Below are positions 1 through 6,384 of a DNA stretch of 6,474 nt, piece by piece. Numbering within the stretch: the first letter of the stretch is position 1; each line of letters opens with the position of its first letter. Under the pieces are notes generated by a model. It did not search any database, had not been told where the DNA came from, and worked only from the letters and a program-made list of their open reading frames with translations. Source of the stretch: a bacterium UBP2_UBA4780 (GTDB lineage: Bacteria; Edwardsbacteria; AC1; EtOH8); assembly GCA_002403115.1 (NCBI GenBank), contig DHHE01000051.1, positions 13,048 through 19,521 of the forward strand, read 5' to 3'. The position numbers and the translations under genes were made by a program.

Positions 1-255
1 CCGACGGTCAAGGACTACCTGATGGACCCGGTCAAGACCCTGATGATACCCCAGCTGATCCAGGAGGGCACCACCCAGTACGGCATGCAGTCGTTCGACC
101 AGTCCATCATGCGCCACTACAAGGACGGGCTGATCACCTACGAGACCGCCATCCAGAGCGTCACCAACCCGGACGAGTTCAAGCTCAGGCTCAAGGGCAT
201 CGAGTCCACCGGCGACGGGCGCGGCTGGGGGGCCTTCGAGGGGGGCAAGCACTAG
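1..255 (+). CDS. pilT: PilT-family twitching motility (pilus retraction) ATPase, C-terminal fragment
   Basis: This is the last 84 codons of a gene whose start lies left of the window; the frame is open from base 1 and ends at TAG 253-255. The visible tail contains MIPQLIQEGTTQYGMQSFDQ followed by a YKDGLITYETA stretch and a TNPDEFKLRLKGI segment. That order is characteristic of the C-terminal helical part of PilT/PilU ATPases, hexameric inner-membrane-associated motors that power type IV pilus retraction. The Walker A and B motifs and His box would lie upstream and cannot be checked. The last 16 or so residues, rich in Gly with the ending GGKH, are a lineage-specific tail. The next gene, comB, starts two bases after the stop, so the two are probably co-transcribed. 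PilT is preferred over PilB because the IPQL..G..QYGMQ.FDQ pattern fits PilT; PilU is the main alternative. Confidence 0.88.
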   Translation, partial: PTVKDYLMDPVKTLMIPQLIQEGTTQYGMQSFDQSIMRHYKDGLITYETAIQSVTNPDEFKLRLKGIESTGDGRGWGAFEGGKH

Positions 256-257
256 GC

Positions 258-977
258 ATGCTGCTGGACACCCTGATGGTGCCGGCCGAGGCCGGCGAGG
301 GGGCGCTGTCCGGCCGGGCGGCGGCCGTGGTCGACGTGCTCCGCGCCTCGACCAGCATGGCTGCGGCATTGGACGCCGGGTGCCGGGAGATCGTGCCCTG
401 CGGCAGCGTCGAGGAGGCCAGCCGCCTGGCGGACACCCTGGGCCGGTCCAACGTGGTCCTCTGCGGGGAGAGGGACGGCAGGAGGATCGAGGGGTTCGAC
501 CTGGGCAACTCCCCGCAGGAGTTCAGGCCGGAAGCGGTCAGGGACAAGACCCTGATCATGGCCACCACCAACGGGACCGCGGTCCTGTCCGCGCTCAAGC
601 AGACCACCATGACGGCGGCGGCCTGCTTCAACAACGTCTCGGCCGTCTACCGGCTGCTGAGGAGGGGGGGGACGGACGCGGTCATCGTCTGCGCCGGCAA
701 GCTGGGGCGGTTCTCCATGGAGGATTTCCTCTGCGCCGGGGCCATCGCCGACAGGGCGGCCCGGGACAAGGGGATGGACCTGAGCGACAGCTCCAGGGCC
801 GCCATGGCGCTGTTCCGCAAGCATGAAAAGAGCCTGGCCAGGGCCCTGGCCAGGACACAGCACGGGGAGTATCTGGCTGGCCTGGGCTTCAAGGAGGACA
901 TCGCCCTTTGTTCCAGGATCGACAGCACGGCCACTGTCCCCGTTTTGCAGGACGGCCGCATGGTACGCGCCGCTTAA
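258..977 (+). CDS. comB: 2-phosphosulfolactate phosphatase family protein (ComB)
   Basis: The 239-residue product matches the usual full length of the ComB family. The enzyme is a Mg-dependent phosphatase that hydrolyses 2-phosphosulfolactate to sulfolactate, the second step of the PEP-dependent coenzyme M route in methanogens. Family signatures seen in order are VVDVLRAST (residues 24-32, with D26 and R29), GERDGRRIEGFDLGNSPQEF (70-89), the TTNGT motif (103-107), FNN (124-126) and CAGKLGRFSMED (145-156). No signal peptide is visible, so it should be cytoplasmic. The ATG at 258 is preceded by a purine-rich GAGGGGGG at 238-245 and lies two bases after the pilT stop, which supports this start. 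In bacteria that lack coenzyme M synthesis the physiological substrate is unclear; no ComA, ComC or sulfonate gene is visible here, so the true substrate is unproven. The gene ends at a hairpin that may terminate the pilT-comB transcript. Confidence 0.9.
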   Translation: MLLDTLMVPAEAGEGALSGRAAAVVDVLRASTSMAAALDAGCREIVPCGSVEEASRLADTLGRSNVVLCGERDGRRIEGFDLGNSPQEFRPEAVRDKTLIMATTNGTAVLSALKQTTMTAAACFNNVSAVYRLLRRGGTDAVIVCAGKLGRFSMEDFLCAGAIADRAARDKGMDLSDSSRAAMALFRKHEKSLARALARTQHGEYLAGLGFKEDIALCSRIDSTATVPVLQDGRMVRAA

Positions 978-1011
978 CCCAAGGAAAGGCCTTGGGTTGA
1001 TTTATTTGATT
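976..1011 (+). terminator. Intrinsic terminator-like hairpin between comB and ftsK
   Basis: A perfect 9-bp inverted repeat, AACCCAAGG (976-984) and CCTTGGGTT (990-998), encloses the five-base loop AAAGG and is followed after GA by the T-rich TTTATTTGATT (1001-1011). The first arm overlaps the comB stop codon. The form fits a rho-independent terminator for the pilT-comB transcript. The tail is interrupted by A and G, so termination may be partial, allowing read-through into ftsK only 11 bases further on. Confidence 0.6.
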
Positions 1012-1021
1012 AAAGCGGTAC

Positions 1022-3277
1022 ATGAGAAAAGATAAAAAGAAGAAACCCGCAGTAAAAAAGGACAGGGTCAGGGAGCTTGCCGGATTTTCGCTGATACTGC
1101 TGGGGATTTATGTTTTGGCAGGACTGGTCTCGTTCTCGGGGCTGGACAGCCACGCCTGGTCGCAGGACTGGCCGCGCCAAAACTGGGCCGGACCCCCGGG
1201 CGACATCGTCTCCCACCTGCTGGTCTCCCTTTTCGGTTATGCCGCCTTTTTGCTGCCGGCCTTTCTGATGATCTGGGGCTGGTTCCTGTTCCGGAAAAAG
1301 CGGGTTCTCAAGCTGCTGTGGAACAGCCTGCTGACGGCCGGGGTCCTCAGCTGGGCCATGGCCATCGCGGGCCTGCTGCACGCTCCCTACCACGCGGAGC
1401 ACCTGCCGGCGGCCGGGGCCTGGGGCGCCCTGCTGGCCGACCTTCTATACAACACCTTCGGCCATGTCGGCTGCTGGCTGGTCCTGTTCGCCCTGATGGG
1501 TGTCTGGCTTTTCCTGGGCACCGAGATCAACTTCGCCAACTGGGTCGACCGGCTGAAGGCGGCCCTGCTGCCGAAAAGACGGGCGGAGGCGGAAGCTGCC
1601 GGCGACGATGAAGTGAGGCCCGTCAGGGAAACCGTTCAGGAGCTCGAGGAAAGCGGCGAGCCGGAAGCGGCCCCGGCGGCCAGATCTCAGGCCGAAAAGC
1701 CGAAGGCGACCAGGGCGGAGAAGCCAAATCCGGCGTCCAGGCCCAGGCCCCGGTCGGCCAGCATCAGCGCCGAGTACCAGAAGGCGTTCCTGGCCCTGCT
1801 GCACGACGACCGGGAGAAGGCCGCGGCCGAGGAGGAGGACAAGTCGAACATCCTGCTGGAGAAGCTGGCCGAGTTCGGGGTGGAGGGCGAGATCATCGAG
1901 CGCCACTCCGGCCCGGTCATCACCCGCTACGAGTTCAAGCCGGCCCCGGGGGTCAAGGTCAACCAGATAGCCAACCTGTCCGACGACCTGGCCCTGGCCA
2001 TGCAGGCCTACCGCATTCGCATCCTGGCCCCCATCCCGGGCAAGGGGGTGGTGGGCATCGAGATCCCCAACCGGCACCGCAGCATGGTGATGCTCAAGCC
2101 GCTGCTGACCGCCCCGTCCTTCAGCGGCTCGGGCGGACGCCTGAGCATGGCCCTGGGGCGGACCATCACCGGCGAGCCCTGCGTGGCCGACCTGGCCGAG
2201 ATGCCGCACCTTTTGGTGGCCGGCTCCACCGGCTCCGGCAAGAGCGTCTGCCTGAACACCATCATCACCTCGCTGCTGTACCACCTGGGGCCCGAGGACC
2301 TGCACTTCATCATGATCGACCCCAAGCGGATAGAGCTGTCTATTTATAGGGGCATACCCCATCTCCAGTTCCAGTACCGGGTCGATTCCGGCGACCCCTC
2401 GGCTGGGCTCGGCACACCGCCCAAGATAATGACCCGCTCCATCGAGGGGGTGGTCACCGACCCCCAGGAGGTGCTCCAGGTCTTCCGGCTGGCTGTCAGC
2501 GAGATGGACAGCCGCTACCGGGTCCTGGCCAAGGAGGGCTGCCGCAACATCGAGGACTACAACCGGAAGTCGGGCCAGCGGATGTCGTACCTGATGATCG
2601 TCATCGACGAGCTGGCCGACCTGATGCTGTCGCGCGAAGCCGGGGAGATCGAAAGCCGGATCGCCAAGCTGGCCCAGATGGCCCGGGCCGTCGGCATCCA
2701 CCTGGTGGTGGCCACCCAGCGGCCGTCGGTGGACGTCATCACCGGGGTCATCAAGGCCAATTTCCCGGCCCGGATCGCCTTCCAGGTGGCCTCCAAGACC
2801 GACTCCCGGACCATCCTGGACATCAACGGGGCCGAGTCCCTGCTGGGCCGGGGCGACATGCTCTACATCCCGCCGGGCCAGGCCGAGGCGGTGCGGCTGC
2901 ACGGGCCGTTCATCTCCACCCAGGAGACCGAGAAAGTGGTGGCCTACCTGAAGGAGATCTACGGCGCGGCCGGAAGCTGCCAGGAGGAGCCCGAGGAGGG
3001 CAGCGCCGAGGCCGCCCGGCCCGACTACTCCATGGAGATGACCGTGCCCGACGACGGCGGCGGCGGGGAGCGCGACGAGATGTTCGACGAGGCCAGGGCC
3101 CTGGTCATCAGGCACCAGCAGGGCTCGGTCTCCCTGCTGCAGCGGCGGCTGAAGCTGGGCTACTCCCGGGCGGCCCGGCTGATCGACCAGCTGGAGGCGG
3201 CCGGGGTGGTGGGGCCGTTCGACGGAAGCAAGGCCCGGGAGGTGCTAATCAAAAACGAGGAGGGCGGAGATGCGTAA
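1022..3277 (+). CDS. ftsK: DNA translocase FtsK/SpoIIIE family
   Basis: The 751-residue product is a septum-located, membrane-anchored hexameric DNA pump that moves chromosome termini during division. Seen in order: a Lys-rich N-terminus (2-13); about four membrane segments (roughly 19-41, 62-90, 98-120, 140-168); a charged Pro/Ala/Glu linker (about 175-245); the alpha domain (about 268-345); and the RecA-like motor with Walker A GSTGSGKS (401-408), MIDPK (431-435), Walker B IVIDELAD (D529, E530) and an ATQRPS motif. An acidic spacer leads to a winged-helix gamma domain (685-745, with LLQRRLKLGYSRAARLIDQL), which in this family reads polar KOPS-type sites. The length is typical of short-linker FtsK. 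Oddities: residues 449-476 are an extra segment between IPHL and VVTDP; codons just before it (TCT ATT TAT AGG, also ATA and CAT) are unlike the rest of the gene; and no clear Shine-Dalgarno precedes the ATG at 1022. The stop overlaps lolA by 8 bases. The identity is secure. Confidence 0.96.
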   Translation: MRKDKKKKPAVKKDRVRELAGFSLILLGIYVLAGLVSFSGLDSHAWSQDWPRQNWAGPPGDIVSHLLVSLFGYAAFLLPAFLMIWGWFLFRKKRVLKLLWNSLLTAGVLSWAMAIAGLLHAPYHAEHLPAAGAWGALLADLLYNTFGHVGCWLVLFALMGVWLFLGTEINFANWVDRLKAALLPKRRAEAEAAGDDEVRPVRETVQELEESGEPEAAPAARSQAEKPKATRAEKPNPASRPRPRSASISAEYQKAFLALLHDDREKAAAEEEDKSNILLEKLAEFGVEGEIIERHSGPVITRYEFKPAPGVKVNQIANLSDDLALAMQAYRIRILAPIPGKGVVGIEIPNRHRSMVMLKPLLTAPSFSGSGGRLSMALGRTITGEPCVADLAEMPHLLVAGSTGSGKSVCLNTIITSLLYHLGPEDLHFIMIDPKRIELSIYRGIPHLQFQYRVDSGDPSAGLGTPPKIMTRSIEGVVTDPQEVLQVFRLAVSEMDSRYRVLAKEGCRNIEDYNRKSGQRMSYLMIVIDELADLMLSREAGEIESRIAKLAQMARAVGIHLVVATQRPSVDVITGVIKANFPARIAFQVASKTDSRTILDINGAESLLGRGDMLYIPPGQAEAVRLHGPFISTQETEKVVAYLKEIYGAAGSCQEEPEEGSAEAARPDYSMEMTVPDDGGGGERDEMFDEARALVIRHQQGSVSLLQRRLKLGYSRAARLIDQLEAAGVVGPFDGSKAREVLIKNEEGGDA
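2366..2449 (+). repeat. Putative in-frame insertion within the FtsK motor domain
   Basis: These 84 bases encode residues 449-476, starting QFQYRVDSGDPSAGLG and ending in TRSIEG, placed between the conserved IPHL and VVTDP motifs. In known FtsK/SpoIIIE proteins these motifs are separated by about three residues (for example LTP), so the net gain is about 25 residues with no frame change. The segment contains a 6-bp inverted repeat (GGGTCG 2379-2384 with CGACCC 2392-2397, seven-base loop) and a short direct repeat, CTCGGC at 2398-2403 and 2408-2413. Just upstream GGGG-CATA-CCCC (2349-2360) is another small hairpin. I infer a small mobile or palindromic element, similar in behaviour to Rickettsia palindromic elements, but a lineage-specific protein loop is an equally serious alternative. 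Exact borders are uncertain by a few bases. Confidence 0.45.
3257..3264 (+). promoter_or_regulatory. Strong Shine-Dalgarno for lolA inside the ftsK 3' end
   Basis: GAGGAGGG lies five bases before the ATG at 3270, inside the last codons of ftsK. It fixes the lolA start within the ftsK reading frame and implies translation from the same message, in contrast to ftsK itself, which lacks a comparable site. Confidence 0.75.
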
Positions 3278-3896
3278 CGCGGCACTGGCGGCGGCCTGCT
3301 TTTTACTGGCCGCGTCCTTCGGCGCGGCCCAGGAGCCGGCCGAGGTCATGGCCAAGGTGCGGGAGGCCTACCGGGACGTGGCCGACTTCAGGGCCGACTT
3401 CGTCCAGATAACCTGCGACGCCGCCTCGGGAACCTGCACCAAGTTCGAGGGCAGGCTGGAGGCCAAGAGGCCCAACCTGCTGCGGATGGAGGTCAAGAAG
3501 CCGGAAAACCAGCTGATAATCTGCGACGGCCAGAGCCTGTGGGTCCACCTGGTCAAGGACAAGCAGGCGGTGCGGGTGCCGCTGGACCGGACCAGCAACT
3601 TCCTGGTGTGGCTCAGCCCGCTCAACAAGCTGATCTCGGCCAAGGTGCGCAACGGCTGCCTGGCCAACGGCGATTACCAGATCTGGCTGGACCTGCCCGA
3701 GATGAATGACCTGTTCAAGGAGGTCAAGATTCTGGTCAACAGACAGTCGTACATCATCACCGGGCTGGACGTCACCGACGTCAACGACAACACGGCCGAG
3801 TACCGCTTCATTGGGACCAAGCTGAACGCCAAGCCCAAGGACGACAGGTTCAAGTTCACCGTGCCCAAGGGGGTGAGCCTGATAAACACGGAGTAA
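3270..3896 (+). CDS. lolA: LolA-family outer-membrane lipoprotein carrier protein
   Basis: The 208-residue product fits LolA, the periplasmic chaperone that accepts lipoproteins from the LolCDE transporter and carries them to the outer membrane. A signal peptide is visible: MRN, a hydrophobic Ala/Leu core to about residue 17, then a likely cut near GAA|QEP (20/21). Family hallmarks follow: YRDVADFRADFVQ (34-46), FEGRLEAKRPNLLRMEV (59-75), the P..Q.IICDGQSLWVH strand pair (78-93) and a C-terminal FTVPKGVSLI segment. The mature part has four cysteines (49, 56, 85, 130); C49 and C56 flank a short turn, ITCDAASGTC, and could form a disulfide. The start is set by the GAGGAGGG site and overlaps the ftsK stop by 8 bases. 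The ftsK-lolA adjacency is also found in E. coli, which supports the call. No LolB or LolCDE gene is visible in the window. Confidence 0.88.
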   Translation: MRNAALAAACFLLAASFGAAQEPAEVMAKVREAYRDVADFRADFVQITCDAASGTCTKFEGRLEAKRPNLLRMEVKKPENQLIICDGQSLWVHLVKDKQAVRVPLDRTSNFLVWLSPLNKLISAKVRNGCLANGDYQIWLDLPEMNDLFKEVKILVNRQSYIITGLDVTDVNDNTAEYRFIGTKLNAKPKDDRFKFTVPKGVSLINTE

Positions 3897-3925
3897 ATAG
3901 TCAGCCTTCCTGAAAGACGTTTTAA

Positions 3926-3953
3926 AGCCCCCGTTCCTAATGAAACGGGGGCT
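3926..3953. terminator. Hairpin between convergent genes, probable bidirectional terminator
   Basis: A perfect 10-bp inverted repeat, AGCCCCCGTT (3926-3935) and AACGGGGGCT (3944-3953), has an eight-base loop and sits in the 75-base gap between lolA (plus) and the CsgG-like gene (minus). Neither side has a long T-run. The minus-strand reading continues as TTAAAACG after the stem, which is a somewhat better tail than the plus-strand AGGCATAAG. Position and stem strength suggest it ends or protects both messages. Confidence 0.6.
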
Positions 3954-3971
3954 AGGCATAAGAGTATGCTT

Positions 3972-4544
3972 CTATCGGATTTTACCTGTCAACCTGCCAG
4001 CCAACTTTCCGGCGGCATCATTTACCACCGATCTGATGTCGCCTTTTCCCGATGCCTTGACCGACTCCATGGCCACGATCTTTCCGTCGCGGCAATCGTA
4101 TAGTTTGCCCAATAACTCGATGCGCCTTTTTTTAAATTCTATGTCGCCCTCATGATAATCGGCCACCAGCCCGGTTATAAGATAATCGGCTTCCAAGGCT
4201 AACCCGAGTTTGACCATCTGAGTAACGCTTAGCGAGTCGCTTCTGGGGTATCCTCCGTCTTTGCATACCGCCCAGATTTGGCCGGCGTCCACGGTCCGGT
4301 ACTTGTTTTTGAGTATGATGCGTTCTCTTATCCTTTCTGATGTCAGCCTGATTATGCGTGACGGCGCCGGGCTGATGTTTACAAACTCGAGAACGGCAAT
4401 ACAGAGAACCTTAGGCGCTGCTACAGTATCCGGCGTGGTGCCGCCCGATATATATGCAATGGGTTCTGTTTTAGGCGCGGGCTGCGATAACGCTAAAAAA
4501 GGCATCATCACGCCAATAAAAACCGGTAAAGCTGTTAGTTTCAT
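3972..4544 (-). CDS. Small exported CsgG/LpoB-like protein, secretin partner gene
   Basis: I do not recognise a named gene. The 190-residue product begins with a signal peptide (MKLTALPVFIGVMMPFLALS, cut probably near residue 20) without a lipobox cysteine, so it is likely a soluble periplasmic protein rather than a lipoprotein. The body resembles the CsgG/LpoB/FlgO type of fold: a first strand IAVLEFVN (49-56), a helix LTSERIRERI (67-76), KYRTVDAGQI (81-90), then LGLALEADYLITGLV (113-127) and a strand with YDCRDGKIV (149-157) and SGKGD (165-169). Such proteins usually act as periplasmic or outer-membrane assembly factors. I chose the ATG at 4544 over a GTG at 4550 because GGTGAG (4555-4550) is well placed for it. 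The gene starts two bases after the secretin stop, suggesting translational coupling and a shared function, perhaps secretin assembly. Its base composition is clearly less GC-rich than ftsK. The function is inferred from resemblance and context only. Confidence 0.7.
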   Translation of the reverse strand: MKLTALPVFIGVMMPFLALSQPAPKTEPIAYISGGTTPDTVAAPKVLCIAVLEFVNISPAPSRIIRLTSERIRERIILKNKYRTVDAGQIWAVCKDGGYPRSDSLSVTQMVKLGLALEADYLITGLVADYHEGDIEFKKRRIELLGKLYDCRDGKIVAMESVKASGKGDIRSVVNDAAGKLAGRLTGKIR

Positions 4545-4546
4545 AA

Positions 4547-6355
4547 TCACTCACCGCCTAAAATATGGGGGGTGATATAGATCACAAGTTCACTCTCGTC
4601 GGATGTGCTCGAGGTCTTGGAGAACAGGGTTCCCAGGAACGGGATGTCACCAAGAAATGGAATTTTCTCCTTGCTGCTGGCAGAGCTTTTCTGTATGAGG
4701 CCTCCGATTACGATCGATTCCCCATCCCGGAGCCTGATGGTCGTGTTCACGGTGCGCCGGCTTATCTCGGGCAGGCCCCCGGCGCCTATGCCTGAGAGAT
4801 TGGACACCGTGGGGCGGATCTCGGTGGTGATCTCGCCCGAGGCCGCCACCCAGGGGACGATCTCCAAGGTGATGCCGGCGTCAATTGAATGAAGCTGGGT
4901 TATGGTGCCCTGAGGTGTTTGTGACGAGGTTTGATAATAGCGAATCCAACCTACGTTTATATTGGCCTGATTGCCATTTAATGTAGTAATCCGAGGCCTG
5001 GCCCTAACCTTGGCCTTGCCGGCCACCTCCAAGGCGTCTATGGTCAGCATGAAATCAGCGGGCAGCTTGCCCAGCGAGCCCATGCGAAGCCGTCCGGCGA
5101 TCTCATCCAGCGCATTGTTCAGATCGTTGCCGTCATAGTTTTGGGTGAACCTGGGGAATATCAGCCGGGTGGTGTCGGGTTTGAAATAGCCGCCCTTAAA
5201 ACCCAGCTCCAGCGTTGAGCGCTTTGACAGCTCGACTACCAGGCATTCTATGGTGACCTGGGGGGAAACGATGTCGATCTGGCCCAGGAACTCACGCAGT
5301 TGTTGCATCTGGTCCTCGGTGCCGGTCATTAGCAGGGCGTTCTGCTCCTTGATGACCTTGATGTTCGCCTGGCTGATCGAGGCTGGCAAAAGCGACGGTA
5401 TCCCGTCGGCCTTGATATGATTGAGTTTTAACAGTTCGGTTTTTATCAATGCCTGGGCGGCCACCGAACTGGGGTTCTTGTCACCCACCAGGAAGATGGG
5501 CTTGCCGGAGACGTGGATCGGCTCGACGCGCTTATAGGTGTAATTTGTTCCCTGAAAGACCAGCTTAAGGGCATCCTCCAGCGGCATCTTCTCGATCTTG
5601 GCGTTGACGCTGCCGCGGATGTCGCCATAGGTGACGATATTGAACCCAGCCTGGGCAGAGATCTCCTGCATCAGACTGCCCAAGTCGGCATCGTTCACAT
5701 CGATTGTGGCCAGGAACTGTGAGGGGGCAGTGCTGTCGGCGGCCTCGTAACGGTCGACGGTTACCGCCATAGATTTTCTCCGGCCCGGGTCGCCTCCGGC
5801 TTTGGTGACCTCGTAGATGCCTGCCCGCTTGCGCAGCAGATAGCCGTTGGCCGAGAGAAGGGAGGTTAGGCCGGTTTCCACCGGGATGTTGTGCAGCAGG
5901 CCGGAGATGTCGCCCCGGACGCTCTGATCGGCCACGATGTTGATCTTGCCCTGGGTGGAAATCTCCCGGATAACCTCCTGGATGTCCTTGCCCCTTACGT
6001 CCAGCCATAACCGGTTGTCCTCGATCCTGATGTTTATGTACTTGCCGGGATCGAGCTTCTTGATGTAGTAGATCTCGCCTTTCTGTTCGATGGAGAAGCC
6101 ATTAGATACGAGCATGGTGCGGAGCCCATCGAGCAGGGGCACATCGTCGAGGTGGATAGTGATGTTTCCCGACACGTTGGGGTCCATCACCAGATTGATC
6201 TTGAACTTCGTTCCGACGGCCCGAAGGATGTCCCTGATGTCGGCTTCCTTGAAGTCCAGGGTCAGCTTTTGCTGGCTGGTAAGCGGGGGAGCTGCTAAGG
6301 CGGAAAAGAAAACCGAAGCCAGAAATATGACAATGATGGCGAGTTTAGATTTCAT
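4547..6355 (-). CDS. Secretin (PilQ/GspD family) with three STN-like N-terminal modules
   Basis: The 602-residue product forms the outer-membrane ring channel of a type IV pilus or type II secretion-like system. A signal peptide is visible (MKSKLAIIVIFLASVFFSALA, cut before APP). Three similar modules follow, at about residues 31-99, 116-185 and 215-290, each with a D(I/L)...I..I(S/G)....INIV.D..VRG-type core and a (I/V/M)P(L/V)..(G/A)L segment, as in STN (secretin/TonB short N-terminal) domains. An N1/NolW-like domain spans about 306-361 (LLKLNHIKAD, NALLMTGTEDQ). The secretin core covers about 366-602, with VTIECLVVEL, VRARPRITTLNGNQANINVG, RDGESIVIGGLI and FLGDIPFLGTLF, ending ELVIYITPHIL. 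No AMIN domains are seen, unlike classic PilQ. The ATG at 6355 is chosen over a GTG at 6379: a GGAG (6370-6367) precedes it, the signal peptide starts there, and the promoter would begin transcription near 6378. PilQ is likely given pilT nearby, but GspD-like cannot be excluded. Confidence 0.9.
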   Translation of the reverse strand: MKSKLAIIVIFLASVFFSALAAPPLTSQQKLTLDFKEADIRDILRAVGTKFKINLVMDPNVSGNITIHLDDVPLLDGLRTMLVSNGFSIEQKGEIYYIKKLDPGKYINIRIEDNRLWLDVRGKDIQEVIREISTQGKINIVADQSVRGDISGLLHNIPVETGLTSLLSANGYLLRKRAGIYEVTKAGGDPGRRKSMAVTVDRYEAADSTAPSQFLATIDVNDADLGSLMQEISAQAGFNIVTYGDIRGSVNAKIEKMPLEDALKLVFQGTNYTYKRVEPIHVSGKPIFLVGDKNPSSVAAQALIKTELLKLNHIKADGIPSLLPASISQANIKVIKEQNALLMTGTEDQMQQLREFLGQIDIVSPQVTIECLVVELSKRSTLELGFKGGYFKPDTTRLIFPRFTQNYDGNDLNNALDEIAGRLRMGSLGKLPADFMLTIDALEVAGKAKVRARPRITTLNGNQANINVGWIRYYQTSSQTPQGTITQLHSIDAGITLEIVPWVAASGEITTEIRPTVSNLSGIGAGGLPEISRRTVNTTIRLRDGESIVIGGLIQKSSASSKEKIPFLGDIPFLGTLFSKTSSTSDESELVIYITPHILGGE

Positions 6356-6366
6356 AATAGCTAAAA

Positions 6367-6370
6367 CTCC
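6367..6370 (-). promoter_or_regulatory. Shine-Dalgarno for the secretin gene
   Basis: GGAG on the minus strand lies 11 bases before the ATG at 6355, a slightly long but workable distance. It falls downstream of the alternative GTG at 6379 and therefore supports the shorter, 602-residue protein. Confidence 0.55.
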
Positions 6371-6384
6371 ATAAAACACAGTTA

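Noticed and set aside
252..863. Long minus-strand and other-frame open frames over comB
   Set aside because: The plus-strand comB frame carries all family motifs; the antisense translations are Arg/Pro/Gly-rich shadows.
2376..2398. tRNA T-arm-like sequence (CCGG, loop GTCGATT, CCGG) inside the FtsK insert
   Set aside because: There is no matching anticodon or D arm at the right distance and the 5' GGGG to 3' CCCC span is too short for a tRNA; probably coincidental.
2359..2443. CCATC repeated at 2359-2363 and 2439-2443 as a possible target-site duplication of the FtsK insert
   Set aside because: The copies are 80 bases apart, which is not a multiple of three and would shift the frame on simple insertion; five bases is also easily chance.
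1445..3115. A 556-codon open frame on the minus strand inside ftsK
   Set aside because: It lies fully antisense to a clearly conserved gene and arises from the GC-rich third codon positions; the translation is low-complexity, rich in Gly, His, Leu and Gln, with no recognisable domain.
4548..4550. GTG as start of the CsgG-like gene, overlapping the secretin stop
   Set aside because: The ATG at 4544 fits the GGTGAG spacing better and gives a standard signal peptide start; the GTG cannot be excluded but adds only two residues.
4261..4575. Plus-strand open frames of about 70-105 codons over the minus-strand genes
   Set aside because: They lie antisense to genes with signal peptides and family patterns, and have no ribosome sites or recognisable features.
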